Shown: positions 1 through 12,221, numbered from the stretch's first letter. The stretch is DNA of 64,000 bases from Choristoneura fumiferana (GCF_025370935.1 NC_133492.1:10945608-11009607), one strand, 5' to 3'. A program made the numbers and translations. Notes: generated by a model from the sequence alone, not told the origin.

Positions 1-370
1 GTAGAGATGGTGGAAAATTTGTCATTTAAAAAAAAACGATTAATGCGCGGATGAATAAGCGATTTATATTTACTTTCCTTAAAATTAAAAAATAGTAATT
101 AAAAGTAAAAAATATGCGGTATTTACTGAACAGATTAATTATTTTGCAATAGGTTCTAGGTTTTCTTTCACATCATTGAATGTCTGTGGTCGGATAAATG
201 GCGTCTTTGTTTACACGTTTCATAAATTGGATCGAAATATAAGTAGTAAAATAACATATATAACGTAATAGATTTTAGTGTTAATTAACATAACGGCCCG
301 GCCACCGGCTGTGCTGTGATTGGCGTGACGTTAACCCTCAATGGCTGTCACTGTCAAGGATGATACGCGA
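1..370. other. AT-rich sequence with no gene seen
   Basis: No open frame with splice signals was found here. From about 290 the DNA becomes GC-richer and leads into the palindromic repeat that follows. It may be intron of the gene whose last exon begins at 791. Confidence 0.4.
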
Positions 371-470
371 CTCCCAAATTCGAAGTTCTTATCGTGTCAT
401 CCCTCTCACACCCCTGTTAAATACCGTGGGCATGATGGCACGACACGATATTCGAAAATCGAACTTCATA
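371..470. repeat. Imperfect palindromic repeat fragment
   Basis: An arm around 376-401 containing ATCGTGTCATC is matched in inverted form around 434-469 by GATGGCACGACACGAT. The surrounding 300-740 is GC-rich and contains an 83-codon open frame (360-611) with no splice context and no recognisable protein. I read it as a degraded palindromic mobile element inside an intron or gene flank. Confidence 0.35.
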
Positions 471-790
471 GTTGAAGGTCTGATCGTTGGCGCTGAGAAG
501 ATTACTTGTAGCTTATCGGCGCTGATTGTCACTGTGGTCTGTGATTCGTTGAGTATCCCGTCGTTTCAGTACTTCCACCGAACTTCTATCAAGTTGATCC
601 TTGCAAGTTAAACTGAGTCCGCAAGGAGTCCGCTCCGCTTGCGGTAGGAGGTGGGCAAAATAGGCAAATCTCTCAGCGCCGCCGGTTGTACAACGCTTGG
701 CCGGACCATGAATGTTTGTCTTCTAACGATTAACAAAACCGCACGATATCCTCAATTTTTTTATTTTTCTCATATATTTCATCTTTTCAG

Positions 791-949
791 GTCAAGAAGA
801 AACTGCTGACATCGGCTAGCCCCAACAAGCCTAGGCCCGACATATCGGAGCTTATGACGTCATCGCTTCCGATCAACTTCGCGAACGCTCGCTCTGGGGC
901 CGCGTCCTTCTTTAATTCTATGACATCCGATTGGTTCAGTGGATCTTGA
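791..949 (+). CDS. Terminal coding exon of an unidentified gene
   Basis: A pyrimidine-rich tract (755-788) ends in TTTTCAG at 784-790, a strong splice acceptor. From 791 only one frame is open: 52 codons starting VKKKLLTSASPNKPRPD and ending SMTSDWFSGS before TGA at 947-949. The other two frames meet stops within 9 codons. Codon use is GC-richer than the flanks. The peptide is basic at its start, then Ser/Ala/Asn-rich, ending in an aromatic Ser-rich tail (FFNSMTSDWFSGS). That looks like the disordered C-terminus of an intracellular protein. I do not recognise the family. No upstream exon on this strand was found in 1-790, so the gene must begin outside the window. The 3' flank has only a variant AATATA near 1023, not a clean AATAAA. 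Confidence 0.6.
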   Translation, partial: VKKKLLTSASPNKPRPDISELMTSSLPINFANARSGAASFFNSMTSDWFSGS

Positions 950-1186
950 AGTGTTCCATATGAAAGAATAATGTATTGAAAATTATTTATGTAATGTGAT
1001 TAAGTTGAATTTATATTTATATTAATATAATTTGTGATATCCTGAAATTCTGAGTTTGCATACAGCATTTTGTAGAAACTATTTATAAATTGTAGTTCAT
1101 GGCCCCATGGTCCCACAAACTTTTAAACATAAACCTACAGAATACATAAAACCATAGGTACTTATTAGTGCCTACTGTATTACGAA
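950..1186. other. Downstream flank of the terminal exon
   Basis: AT-rich putative 3' UTR and flank with AATATA-type variants but no canonical AATAAA. Nothing else seen. Confidence 0.3.
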
Positions 1187-1330
1187 CTAGCTTTTGTTCG
1201 CGTTTAGTTTATTAATCGCGTGAAATAATAATTGCCAACATAAAAGTAGTGTTTTTTGGGCCTATAATGCCTATAGGTATTTCAAATTTCATCAAAATCA
1301 ACCGAGTGGATTAGCCGTGGAAAAAATCGC
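1187..1330 (-). mobile_element. Helitron-like 3' terminal fragment
   Basis: On the minus strand the sequence ends in GAACAAAAGCTAG next to a T, the CTAG terminus expected of Helitron-type elements. Further in, at 1275-1320, is the text ATTTCATCAAAATCAACCG, typical of the body of this lepidopteran family. Related ends occur at 15592, 20650, 29323 and 58936 (plus) and at 55631 and 59428 (minus). Confidence 0.5.
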
Positions 1331-1606
1331 GCGCGGTCTTTGTTTGCATAGAATATAGAAGATAGCACCTCTATGACCAGAGGCCGTACAGATTTCGCAT
1401 ACAAAAACTGTCATTTGATTGCGATCGCGAGCGTCAGAAACGTTAGGTAATACGGCTTCTGGTGTTCATCTTGGGAAGAATATGTGCCAAACTAGTGCCA
1501 AATATAAGAGTCTCTATATCTGTTATTACTGAGATAGAGCTGCTTTGAATTGAAACTAGAAATCCCACTATTTCCTGTCTCGTCGAAATTTTGATGTAGG
1601 TATGTA

Positions 1607-1737
1607 CAGTCACCAGCACCAATATCTGACACAACAAGCGTGCATAAATATCTGATACGACTCTATTTCTAAGGCTGTAAGGACGTGGCAGATGTTTTTG
1701 CACGCTCCGCTGTGGCAGATATTAATGCTGGTGACTG
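1607..1737. mobile_element. TA-flanked palindromic MITE (Tc1/mariner-like ends)
   Basis: The left end CAGTCACCAGCACCAATATC is mirrored by GATATTAATGCTGGTGACTG at the right end. Both ends abut TA (1605-1606 and 1738-1739), as expected of a TA target duplication. It is 131 bp with no open frame. The CAGT start plus TA flanks fits a non-autonomous Tc1/mariner derivative. Confidence 0.75.
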
Positions 1738-2377
1738 TACTCGTATATAATGTGCGGGTCAAATCTTACACGTTTAAATTCGATGCACTTCCAGTGGTCG
1801 TATTGCCTCGAAATTTGGCATACTTAAGTATATAAATCTGGTGACAATACAATAATCTGGCAGTGACATGGTGGTCCGGCCAGGATCGTCTCCGCAGGAC
1901 GGAACTCCTCAGCGGTAAATAGTATCGACTTGAAATTTGGTTCGGAAATGCAGTTTGGGTAACAATGCTAGTATGATAGTAAAAAAAGTACTAAGTAAAA
2001 ATGTAATTTTCACCAAAAACTTATTTTTTAATGAAGACAGATCAAGATTCGGTATTTATATTTTTCTCTAATGCTGAAAATAAATAAAAGTTTTTATCAG
2101 GTGTTTTTCTAACTGGCTAAAGTAGATTTGTAGCAAGTGTGGTGGAACTCTACTACTACTGCAAGCCACAACGACAGTAGCAGGTAGGTAGGTAGTAGGA
2201 ACAACCAGAATGTTAATGCCGCTCGGGATTCGTCGGTTTCCTTCGTTTTCCTGTAGATTCAAATGAGAAAGAAAAAGAAAACCGATCTCTTGTTCTTTCG
2301 AGTTTCCGAACGATATGAGCAAACTAGTTTAAGTGTAGGTACACTAAATAACAAAATAATCAGTAAAAACACATTAA

Positions 2378-2383
2378 TTTAAT
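2378..2383 (-). promoter_or_regulatory. Candidate polyadenylation signal of the glycine-rich gene
   Basis: ATTAAA on the minus strand, 44-49 nt past the TAA stop. An AATAAA hexamer also overlaps the stop codon itself (2426-2431) but would leave almost no 3' UTR, so the ATTAAA is the better candidate. Confidence 0.4.
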
Positions 2384-2426
2384 ATAATAACAAAATGAGC
2401 ACGGATATCAGATCTTGCTCTAAAAT

Positions 2427-5400
2427 TTATTCTTCAGAATCTTGCTTCTTAGTTTCTCCGACTTTCCTGCCGACTAGTCGGAAGTTGTCGCTGTAGCCGT
2501 CGCCGTATCCGCCGAAGTAGTTGCCGTTGCTGGAGTACGGGCGGTCGTAGCTGGGACGGTATTGGTTGTAACCGGGACGGTTTTGGTAACCAGGGTAACC
2601 GATGTTGCCCGATGAGTAGGGATTGCGGTAATCGTAACCAGGCCTGGGGCGGTAACCTTCGGAATTGAAATAAATGAGATATGAGCATTCAGTAATAAAG
2701 ATCGGCTAAGTGCGAATTGCTGGTACTAAAAATTGCTGTTACGCAAAGATATGTTGGGCTAAAGCACTAACTTTAGTTTGCAGTTGAAATATTCAACCCT
2801 CATACTTTACATACCAACGTATCGATTTTGAAACTGTATTTTTTTTTATAAAATAAATATATTTATTAAATAAAATTATAATTCTAAAACTTACACCAAA
2901 TCTAAACTAAATAAAACTGAAATGTCAAATTAAATAAAATAACAAATCAAACCACAAAATTACAAAATAAATGAAAAAATAATAATAAATAATAAGAATT
3001 TGAATATTACAAATAAACATAAATAATCAAAAGAAACCAAACAATGACAAATAAAATAAAATTAAGCTGTAATTGTATTTAGCTACAAATTGACAACGGT
3101 ATGTGAACCTGTCAAATATCACGATTCTAGAATTTCTAGATCAATGGGTAGGTACCTACGGTACCTACTCGTAGTAATTAGCTAGTAGGTACGTTTTAAT
3201 TGAATGAATTAGTAGGTTTTGATTTAGGTAAGAAATAATAAAGTTTCTACTGTTATTTTTGAGGTAAGAAACTTAAAGAAAGGGTTGAAATGTGTTAACG
3301 GGGTATTTTCATAAAAAAGAGTCCTCGGTTTTTAAATTTTAGGAAAAATTCGTTATTCCGACTTTGTTATTCCTACACAGAATCAAGAGTCCAATAGATT
3401 ATACCGATAGTTTTAAAAAATGTCACAAATAAAAAAGTCAGTTTTGTGACGTTTTTTTTCGTACACTTGGCTTCACATAACGGACTCATAAAATTTGTAT
3501 GAAAAAATTAAATACATTTTGAAAGGAAAGGTAAGTACCTAAGTAGGTAGGTAAACTTTTTTTCTTCCAACTATGTTTTAATTTCATCATAACCGCACTA
3601 AATACCCAGCACAGAGCGGGACTTTTCTGCTCTAGAGCAGAAAAAAATTACGAAAATCCTTTATTGCATTGTTTTAGTTTTTTTTTAATTGCACAACCAA
3701 AGAGGTAACACAAGTATTTTTGCTGTAAAATTAGCCTGCATGTGTAAATAAAATCTGTGTTAGGTTGCTCAACCTCACGGTGTCTTATGAAATTTGACAG
3801 ATTGCGTACAAATATTGTTGCTACCACTCCTACCAAAAACAGTAAGTAGTTAAAAAAAAACTTTGTGTGTTTGGTTGGCCAACCTGGCGCCCAGCTCATC
3901 CGAAATTTGACAGATCGCGGGTAAAAATATCTGCTACTGGCTACTAACTCTGCCAAAAAAAAAGAAAAAAATTGGCGGGAACCTTGCGGTTTTTCCGTGG
4001 TCATTTTTTGAGAGTGCGAATGTAAACTTACAAAAAAGGAATCATCGAGAGATTTCCTATTAATTGTTTAGCATGAATTTTTCTTTCGTCTACTATTCCT
4101 GTAATAGTTGAAAGAAAAGCAGATTATGCACCTCGCATTAAGTAATTTATATTGCCCTCGTGCTTTTTAAAGCCCTCGCTCACGCTCGGGCTCTAAATCG
4201 GCACTCAGTGCAATAATAAATAACTTTCTGCTTGGTGCAACAATCTATTATTTTTACAACGCCTAACGACGAAAAAGCGTTTATAACACTGGAATGATCA
4301 TTCTAATTTTAGATGAATGATGGTATTGACGTCTTGTAGATTAGCTAGGGCCTTGTACCTGTACCTTACTGAAATAAATAACGTTACCTAACAATTTCTA
4401 CTTCAGTAGTCTCAGACATTTTGCCGCTCGGAGGGACAGATAGGAATTTTAGCATTTTCACGACCACTAAAACTGTACGTAGTAGCTACGTTTTATCTGA
4501 GGCAAGTAAATGCCGAGTAAAGCCATTGGAGCATGCAATGATGTTAGAATAGAACAAAGAATGTATCATGCATGACTAACGACGGATGAAAACGAAAGTT
4601 TGGGACGACCCACTAGGCTAGGTGAAATAAGAATGGTTCAGTCGTTTGTATATTAACTTATATGTCAGAATACATGCAAAATTACGTATTGGTTGAATGG
4701 TTTGATGAATTATGTAGACTCATTGTGAACTCGCCTCAAAATAATACTACACTAAAATCCATCACACAAAAAAAAACTCAAGTAGTAGTGGGCGGAGCAT
4801 GTTTATTGCTCGATGATATGATGAGGCCAATGTATTTTGAGTGAGGGCCACGTATCGGAAGAGGTTGACTGAGTGGATAGTTCATCCATAAGGTGGACTG
4901 GTGACCTGGTTAAGTAGCAGAGCGTACGTACGGGTACGGTCGGCGCAGGACCGACCTTTGTTACGTTTTTAGGAGGAGGTCCAAGTCTCGCAGTGCCTTC
5001 GCTGACAACGGTGATGATAATGATGATGATGATGTTACAAAACTTGTGTCAACATTGGCGAACTTCACTTTTATTGCATATTGAGTCAACCGTAAAACTC
5101 GCTTAGCTCTATACAAATATTTAATCTAAGAACTACAAGCGTTGCAGTTTTCTTGTGATTTGGTTACAACAAATTCAAGAGGGATTTTAACGCTCTTAGA
5201 TTCACCAATTCTGTTTGGTCTTATTACTCATACGAGCTAATTTATTACTAATTGCTTCAAACGGGTTCAAATCAACGCGCCATACCGTACGAGTTTCGGA
5301 TGCTTCATAGCGCTTTTCAGAGAATCCTTATGAGAATATTGAATATCTATTATCTAAGTTTTAATTATCCTCAGCGGTTCACGCTTTCAGTGGGAAATCG

Positions 5401-7835
5401 CTAACGAACAAACATTCCTTTCAGCCAAGTTAACGAACCAATGTAGGTTTTAGAACTTTCCAGACCTGCACCAAGTACTTATTATCTACCTCTACCTTCT
5501 CCATTCTACCCTATACCTAGTGTATTTTTACCTACCTCCGAAACCTGGGTAACCGGCGCCGCCGTAACCTGGATATCCACCACCCGGATAACCACCTGGA
5601 CAAAGCAATTCGATTGTGTCCATATAAGTTAAACTCATGTACATCTAAAATTAATGATCTGTAGACGTTTTCCTAGTTCTTATTTCCTTGCCGACCTAAG
5701 ACATCATTTGAATACCTGCTACTAGACCTAGCACTGTTTTCGTACATTTAGCTGCAGTTTTAAGTTAAAACTTTTAACAGACGTGCTGAAGCTATAAAAG
5801 TTTCTGTGCGGTAAATCATCTTGACTAGAAGTATTTTCTTAGTGAAATATTGATACAGTTGAGACTACACGATTACGAGTATAATTTGTTTAATCAAGGA
5901 AATCTCACCAGCAAAACCACCAGGATATCCGCTAGGGTATCCGCTAGGGTATCCAGATCCAGCTCCACCTTGTCCGCCAAAACCAGGTTGGTAGCCACCA
6001 TATCCAGGTTGATAGCCACCATATCCGGGTTGGTTTCCGCCGTAGCCACCGCCAATACCGTTGCCGTAGCCGCCACCGTAACCGCCTCCGTAGCCGCCGC
6101 CGTAGCCGCCGCCGACGCCGCCCCCGTATCCGTTGTTGTAGCCGCCGTAGCCACCGTTACCGTAGTTGACCGTGGCGTAGCCAGGTTTCAGTAAGCCGTA
6201 GCCGGTGCTTCGTCTTTGTCCGTTGGTCGCGCTCGACTCTTCTGGCCGCTGCGCCGCCGCCAAGGCCAGCGAGCATGATATTAATAGTAAATTCTGGAAA
6301 GTAATTAATTAAATTGTAAAATATTATCCAGTAAACTACAGTCTTGCTATGTTGTTATAAATAGGTGCTGTAGCTACCTAAATATCGTCATAACTAGGTA
6401 CTTTTTGAAATAAGACAAGAATGACGTTTTAGGATTCCGGGTAACTTTTTTCTTTGAAATTCTCTCTTTTTTTGAAGTCGGTCAAAATGAGCCCACACTT
6501 CGCACATTTTGCTTAAAAGCAGGGCTCTGCTAACACTGGATATTTTATAGACATTGCTGTTTAACGATAGGTACTACCTACCTATCTAAAAATTTTACAG
6601 AACCCTAGGTGCGCGACTTCGACTCACACTTGGCCGGTTTACTATCAACACTAAATTGTCAATCAATCCAGAAATTGGTTGTTCTATAATATTCCAGGAG
6701 TGTGAGCAGACATAAAAGAAATTTTGAAATGTCCGTTCCGAGCATCACTCTTTATGTGCAGAAATAGTTCAATTGTTAATGAAGTAATTTAAAGTTAATA
6801 AAGTAATTTAAAGTTGTCTTAACACTCTTTGACATCCGGCTTCAGGTTCAAATATTAATTTACGAGTTCGCATTTTTATCTATGAATTGTTAAAATATTT
6901 GACAACGCGGACGATATCCGCGATTATCGAAGTATATAAATCTATGATACTTATCGGAAGGCGGCGCGATTTGGATTATCCTTGTAATCAAATTCTTAAT
7001 CAAACATAATCCCTATATCAATCGAGTAATTAATATCGCGCGGTTATTAGAAGTCGATTGTAAACTAACTCTCAATAATATTTTATTAATTACATTTTGA
7101 CACTTAATAAATCATGATATTATTTGACTGCCTCACTAATTATTTTCAATTTAATTACCTATATATTGAAAATTATACTGAGCGGCAAAAATCTGGCCCT
7201 CAAATTTATGCAGAAATAGGTAATTTTGTATGTAGTGGGCCAAATTTTGAGCCGCTGAGTATATGTAGGTACCTATATGATCATTTAATTTATATACTAA
7301 TCTAAATATTTAAAATAAGACAATCAGATAACGCATTGTTTAATTTATACAAATGTTTTCTACAAGAATAATTTAAATTGAAATGACATTTTTGTTTTAT
7401 TTTTGTATAGGTAATTTAAAAAAATAACTTTGTCTTTAATTATAATTTACTTTCTAAAAAAATAAATGAAAATAATATAAAATTTAACTTAACTGCGCGT
7501 GTGTGTTGAAATGGTTCAGTGCTGAATTTCATTAAAATGGGTTCAGCTGTTTTTGAGATATTAAACTTTGAAATGACAATTTTCTGGGGTTTTTCATTAT
7601 TCGATAAGTTGGTTAGGTTGCATAATCTGTATTCTATAATGTAAATAAAAGCCTAAATAAGAATATTTTTCTTTGCGATTAATTCCATTTTTTCAAAAAT
7701 AAGACTAAATAAATAATTACTATAATAAACATTAAAATGAAAAAAAAAACACGGACACTGCACTTCATCAATCATCGGCGATGATTAATCGCCATTATTA
7801 TACACAATTAATTAAAATCTCACCAAATAATTCAT
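2427..7835 (-). CDS. Glycine/tyrosine-rich secreted protein, probable glycine-rich cuticular protein (4 exons)
   Basis: Coding exons on the minus strand are 7835-7824, 6293-5909, 5595-5536 and 2656-2427. Together they give 687 nt, 228 residues. Exon 1 is only MNYL, then GTGAGA. Intron 1 is phase 0; introns 2 and 3 are both phase 1 and split a Gly codon. Residues 1-18 (MNYLNLLLISCSLALAAA) form a clear signal peptide, with cleavage before Gln19 likely. Residues 48-118 are GGY/GGGY repeats with three QPGYGGY-type units. Residues 119-152 are GYPSGYP/GGYPG repeats. Residues 153-210 are Tyr/Arg/Pro/Asn-rich. The tail is charged (RLVGRKVGETKKQDSEE). There is no Rebers-Riddiford chitin-binding domain and no cysteine in the mature chain. 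Signal peptide, composition and the short first coding exon match the glycine-rich class of insect cuticular proteins, so an extracellular-matrix role is inferred. Eggshell or silk-gland roles remain possible. Confidence 0.82.
2657..5535 (-). other. Intron 3 of the glycine-rich gene (about 2.9 kb)
   Basis: Bounded by a GTAGGT donor (5535-5530) and an AAG acceptor at 2657-2658. It holds an A/T simple-sequence tract (2836-3075), a 110-bp tandem duplication (3759-3985), a repeat with CTCGCTCACGCTCGGGC-like text (4145-4260) and a short ATG microsatellite (about 5010-5034). No nested gene was recognised. Confidence 0.6.
3759..3985. repeat. Diverged tandem duplication, period about 110 bp
   Basis: Unit 1 (GGTTGCTCAACC near 3763) and unit 2 (GGTTGGCCAACC near 3873) share order and spacing, including GAAATTTGACAGAT and a run of A after each unit. 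The units span an open frame on the minus strand, but its product is low complexity and looks accidental. Confidence 0.5.
5596..5908 (-). other. Intron 2 of the glycine-rich gene
   Basis: A 313-bp phase-1 intron with a GTGAGA donor (5908) and a TTTGTCCAG acceptor (5596). Nothing else seen in it. Confidence 0.7.
6294..7823 (-). other. Intron 1 of the glycine-rich gene (about 1.5 kb)
   Basis: GTGAGA donor at 7823 and TTCCAG acceptor at 6294-6299. It separates the MNYL exon from the rest of the signal peptide, a layout common in insect cuticle genes, where intron 1 may carry enhancers. At 7530-7625 it contains a degraded copy of the CCCCCGACGC repeat family (text TTTTTGAGATATTAAACTTTG). No other gene is visible. 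Confidence 0.65.
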
Positions 7836-7884
7836 GTTTGTTGAACTGATTCGCTACACTGAACGCACGCTGCGTTCTGTATCA

Positions 7885-7921
7885 CAATGATAAACTCCCG
7901 CAGATGTCTTGTGCCTTTATA
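7885..7921 (-). promoter_or_regulatory. TATA box and initiator of the glycine-rich gene
   Basis: On the minus strand TATAAAG lies at 7921-7915 and TCATTG, close to the arthropod initiator TCAKTY, at 7890-7885. The A at 7888 is 33 nt from the first T of the TATA, the normal spacing. Transcription from 7888 would give a 52-nt leader before the ATG at 7835. A second initiator-like TTCAGT lies about 25 nt further down the leader. Confidence 0.7.
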
Positions 7922-7929
7922 TTATTCGT

Positions 7930-10325
7930 CAAGAGCGCTCGCAGGTTTTTGTTCTCGCAATTATTGTAATTATTCAAATACTTAGTCATTTCATTTCATT
8001 GTTTGTTGTTTGGTTCATCGACTTGTTATGAGACATGATGGATTGGTTACCAATTAGAAATTATACTCCGTCAAGACTAATTGAGGAAATGCGATGGAAT
8101 ATGTTCGGAAGACGATAATTATATTAGAACTATCCCTTACCTGTGACTTTCCGTCACTAATTATTCATACCTATAGCTATAGTTTGACGGAAAAGATATA
8201 GTTGACATAAGAATGTTTAGGTACGTTAAGTATATATTTATTTTATGAGATTTTACGAAAATAAATATTTAGGTACTCGTAATTGGTAGTATAATCAACT
8301 ACAATTTATTCCCCCCCCCCACAAAACACTCCCAGTTTGCCACCCTTAGGTTCAATGTTAGTTGCACGGTTTAAAAAATTAAACACCATTAACTATGTAC
8401 GTACCTATTTAGGTATATCATTTACAACTCAATATGATAAAAAGTCTTATTGTTTTTTTCTGATATTGGAACTGTCTAAAAATGGTAAAACGCTCAGTCA
8501 GGTAGGTACTACTTTTTCAACTACTTAGCTACTCTGTAAGTACATAGGTGAGCAATTACTTAAGTTGACGTAAAACTATACTTTGAAGGTCCACATAGTA
8601 TTTATTCCGAAGGAACTTCATTTTGATCCCAAAGGACAGTTTTACTGATTTGAATAGAAAACAACACTGCGGAAGGCTCGTGTCTCATCCGGGCCATAGC
8701 TGACAAGGATAATCGTTAGCACAAGTACAGAATACATAATTTGGAATGTTACATAATTTTAGATAATGGATCATTGTTTGTATGAGTCCCTTTGGGCAAG
8801 GAAAAAAACGGACTGCAATGTTCAACGCAGTCCAGTCAGGTTTTTTTAATCAAAATGCATTCGTGACCTGAAAGCGGTAGTAAATATTAGTGCATTGCGA
8901 CTGCAGTTTTGACTTTAAAATAACGAAGGCCTTGACTGATTTTATACTCATAAATTTCATTTTCATTTCTAGTTAGTAGTAACTGAGACTACTAAAGCAT
9001 CTTAAACCACCAGGTTAGAGGAAATTATGTTATGAAATTTACCTAATATGTAACTAATTTGTTCTCATTATAAAGTTGCATAAGCCATATTATAAGAGTT
9101 ATCACCGGTAATTTTTTATTTTGGTGTTCTTATAAATTGTCTCAAAAGTGTCATAAAACCGTTTTTTTTTTCAAATATTTCGTGTCCTGTAATTTTGATG
9201 ACATTTCCATTTACTTACTATAACTTTGTAGAGTATAAAATTTTGTGTAAATTTTGCCTCAAACGTTTTTTATACGTTCCACCGTTTTTGAGATAAAGCA
9301 CGTAAAGCGCAGCGCTCAGTCCTCTTGCATCCTCTTTATTCTCTAACCAGCTAGATAGAATTTTGGAAAATTCTTAGTATAGTTTATAGCTTTTATGACT
9401 TGCATGACAAATGTGAAGTCTAATAATTATAGTCATGCTAGTAATAGAGCTACCTTGGAAAAAAAAACGAAATATAAATCCCTTTTATTCTATGTCCGGC
9501 GGGAATTTCGCAAAATCCCTTTATTTCATCTCTATGACCCTTATAGTGCCCTCATACAATATTGTCTATTAATTAGCCAGTCAATCAATTCACGTTCGAC
9601 TTGATATAGATTAGTAGGATTGTGCCACAAAAATACAAAAACCAAATACTGGACTTAACCTGACTTGGCCTCAAAAACCTGCGTCTTAGGTACATCTATC
9701 CAAATATAAAGTTAATTTAGAATTCGGTGTAGTTCGCGTAAAACCCTGTTCCCTGACACAACATTTTCCTCCATTGTTAAGTATACTTAACAAAGTTATA
9801 GAATAAACATTAGCTTCTCATCGAGTGAAGGAAAACACTGCGCCAGGCAACTTTACCGGTCTGCGAAAACATATCTCAAAGCATTCGGAAAATCGCTGAA
9901 ATTAATAGGTACAAAGTAATTGTTTGAACTCAGTTTCCGGATATTGAACACGAGAAAAGCGACAAAGCATTAAGACAGATGATATTAGTGAGGATAATCG
10001 GCAAAAATTTGGTCAAGTTTTGGGAATTGGGAAAATTATGTACCTTATATATTTTAGTGATCGTGGTGTTATACTCTAAAGTATTATTTAGTTGGTTAAA
10101 TAATAACACACAAGGTTGTTCTCGTCTGCGGATTCAGCGCTGCGCTCACTCAACTAACTTGATCCGTTCGCTTGTAAAGTTATACGGAGCCAGCCTCAAC
10201 GTTGGCCGTGCGTTTGAGTTAAGTACCTACGTTAACATTGACCAACATGAACAACTTAGTAGGTATAACCCGACGCTTTTTCAGGGACTAAAACCCAGTA
10301 GAATTTGTATCAAATCATGTACATT
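7930..10325. other. Upstream intergenic DNA
   Basis: No gene recognised. Contains the 5' region of the glycine-rich gene, a run of ten C at 8311-8320, a small hairpin (GGACTGC 8810-8816 with GCAGTCC 8827-8833) and AT-rich unique-looking sequence. Confidence 0.4.
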
Positions 10326-10331
10326 TAAGTA

Positions 10332-10481
10332 AAGTCAAACAAATTGAATCATGCTCCAGGGCGGAACCTTTTAATAATCAATTTCACTATGATTTCCTTG
10401 ACAAAAGTATGAGATATCAACATGACATTAGTAGCACAAAGGTTCCATCCACCCTGGGGCATGATTCAATTTGTTCGACTG
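10332..10481. mobile_element. Palindromic MITE with TA flanks
   Basis: The left arm AAGTCAAACAAATTGAATCA and the right arm TGATTCAATTTGTTCGACTG are inverted with few mismatches. The match continues inward (GGCGGAACCTT against AAGGTTCCATCC). TA dinucleotides sit at 10330-10331 and 10482-10483. The 150-bp length, absence of an ORF and CAGTC-type end fit a Tc1-like MITE. A lone related end lies at 11379-11403. Confidence 0.7.
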
Positions 10482-10499
10482 TACTTACTTATTAGCAGG

Positions 10500-12221
10500 A
10501 GATTTGTTTTATGTGAACCGTGTTTTGTTTTACCTTTTGTTTAGTCTGTTTTCTTTGATCCAATTTTTCAGGGAATATTTAAGACACGAACCCCTAAATA
10601 ATGACTTCAGAACCATTTTTCCCATGCCCATGTTTTGAGCCTCCGAGCTCACAAAGTTTTTTTGTCATCCAATCCCACTGACTCTTTTTATATTCCAACG
10701 GCGGGGCCTCAAATTTGTTGGTGCCTGGTGGGTGCCTAAGGCCACGACATGTTATAAGACAGCTCTTATTGGCTGTAACGTATTAAATTTACGAGTGCTT
10801 AATAACTTTCATGCAAAGATTACAGAAGAAATTAAACAAAAACAATACAATTTTAACAGCAACATAATTATAAACCTCAATTTAGCCGCCACCACGGAGT
10901 TAGAGCGATCATAAAGTGGTTTTACTGCAGCAGCCATAAAATCACGTAGGCGGCAGGCACGAGACCTTTAATGCAAAATTCGCTTATAAAGTGTGGATCC
11001 TTGGGGAATTCCGACTTCAAGTTCATTCTGTCTTTATGGGTGGCAATATTTAAATTATAATGTTTGAGTTTTAGGTGCTTAAACTGCTTAATAGCTATGG
11101 GAGGTCGATGTGACTATATAAGTTACCTTAAATCTACGTAACGTTGTCTCGAGTATTCTGCTTTGTACAACAAAAACATACGGTAATATTGCACGGAACC
11201 TCTTCTAGGGAAAGTGTCCCGTTAATTTTGCTATAGGTACTCCTATAACGACTTAACTACAGTCGAGGAAACTAAATCACGTACCAGGGTAAACCCTTTG
11301 TGCTATACTAAGATTATGTTGACCCATACATCTGCTAAAGCAATAATATCAAAATCGGTTATGAAATCCACCCTAGTACATGATTCAGTTGCCTTGACTG
11401 TACCTGGGGTGTGAATCTCTAGACCAGCTATTCTCTTCTCAAAGTGTGTTCGGCGGAGCCCTGGGGCTTCGCGAAGTTTCTGCGGGAGCTCAGATAAAGT
11501 ACTGACCGTAATGAATCTCACTAGACTGAACTGACTTGCGAAGAGTAAAGTTGCGAGCAATCGGATAATCGGTGACGAGTTGTTGTTCATATGTCGTGCT
11601 AAGGGGCAAGCCAGTGTTCAGTAGAAGACGTCTTCCAGCTGCTGTTGATGATGACATCGTGGATTTCACAGACTTTTCATAAAAACACCTGTACCAAATT
11701 TTATGTCCTTAATCCTAACGGTTAAAATTTGAGCATTTATTCAGATCCCGTGGGATTACCGGAATAAAAAGTAGCGTGTTATTCCCTACTATATAAATTC
11801 CATCCAAATCCTAGCAGCTGCTTTAGCGTGAAGGTGTAGCATCCAGTAGTTCAGTACTCATGTATTCAACCGCATTGAATATAAGTAAATGGTTTGCATA
11901 GAGTGCAATATTCGCACGCACATATATATGTAGGCAGGTAAGGTACTCACAAACTTTTGCATTTATACATATATTAGTAGAAACTAAAATACGTAAGATT
12001 AATTTAATGAAAGTAATTAATTACCCACGTGGTGATAAGCAATTAAATTACTCACGTGGTTAAAATTCAAAAAGAATGCCGTACTTCAATATATTTAACG
12101 CCAAAGCAATAAAACGTCACAAAATTTTAATAACTTTTTGCAAGCTTTTAATTAACTTGAAATGTTTTTATGCTTTTGTTGAAAAGCATCTTGTAAGTGA
12201 AATTTCACATAAGTACTGTTT
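10500..12221. other. Intergenic DNA, no gene seen
   Basis: Contains a lone MITE end at 11379-11403 and a repeat-like stretch near 10600-10760 (GGGCCTCAAATTTG, GGTGCCTAAGG). No exon with credible splice sites was found. Confidence 0.4.

Noticed and set aside
3648..4004. 118-codon minus-strand frame with ATG
   Set aside because: Lies in intron 3 over a tandem duplication with A/T runs; low-complexity product, no domain.
5850..6194. Ser/Val/Ala-rich open frame on the plus strand over the glycine-rich gene
   Set aside because: Antisense shadow of the GGY repeat exon; repetitive coding sequence opens other frames.
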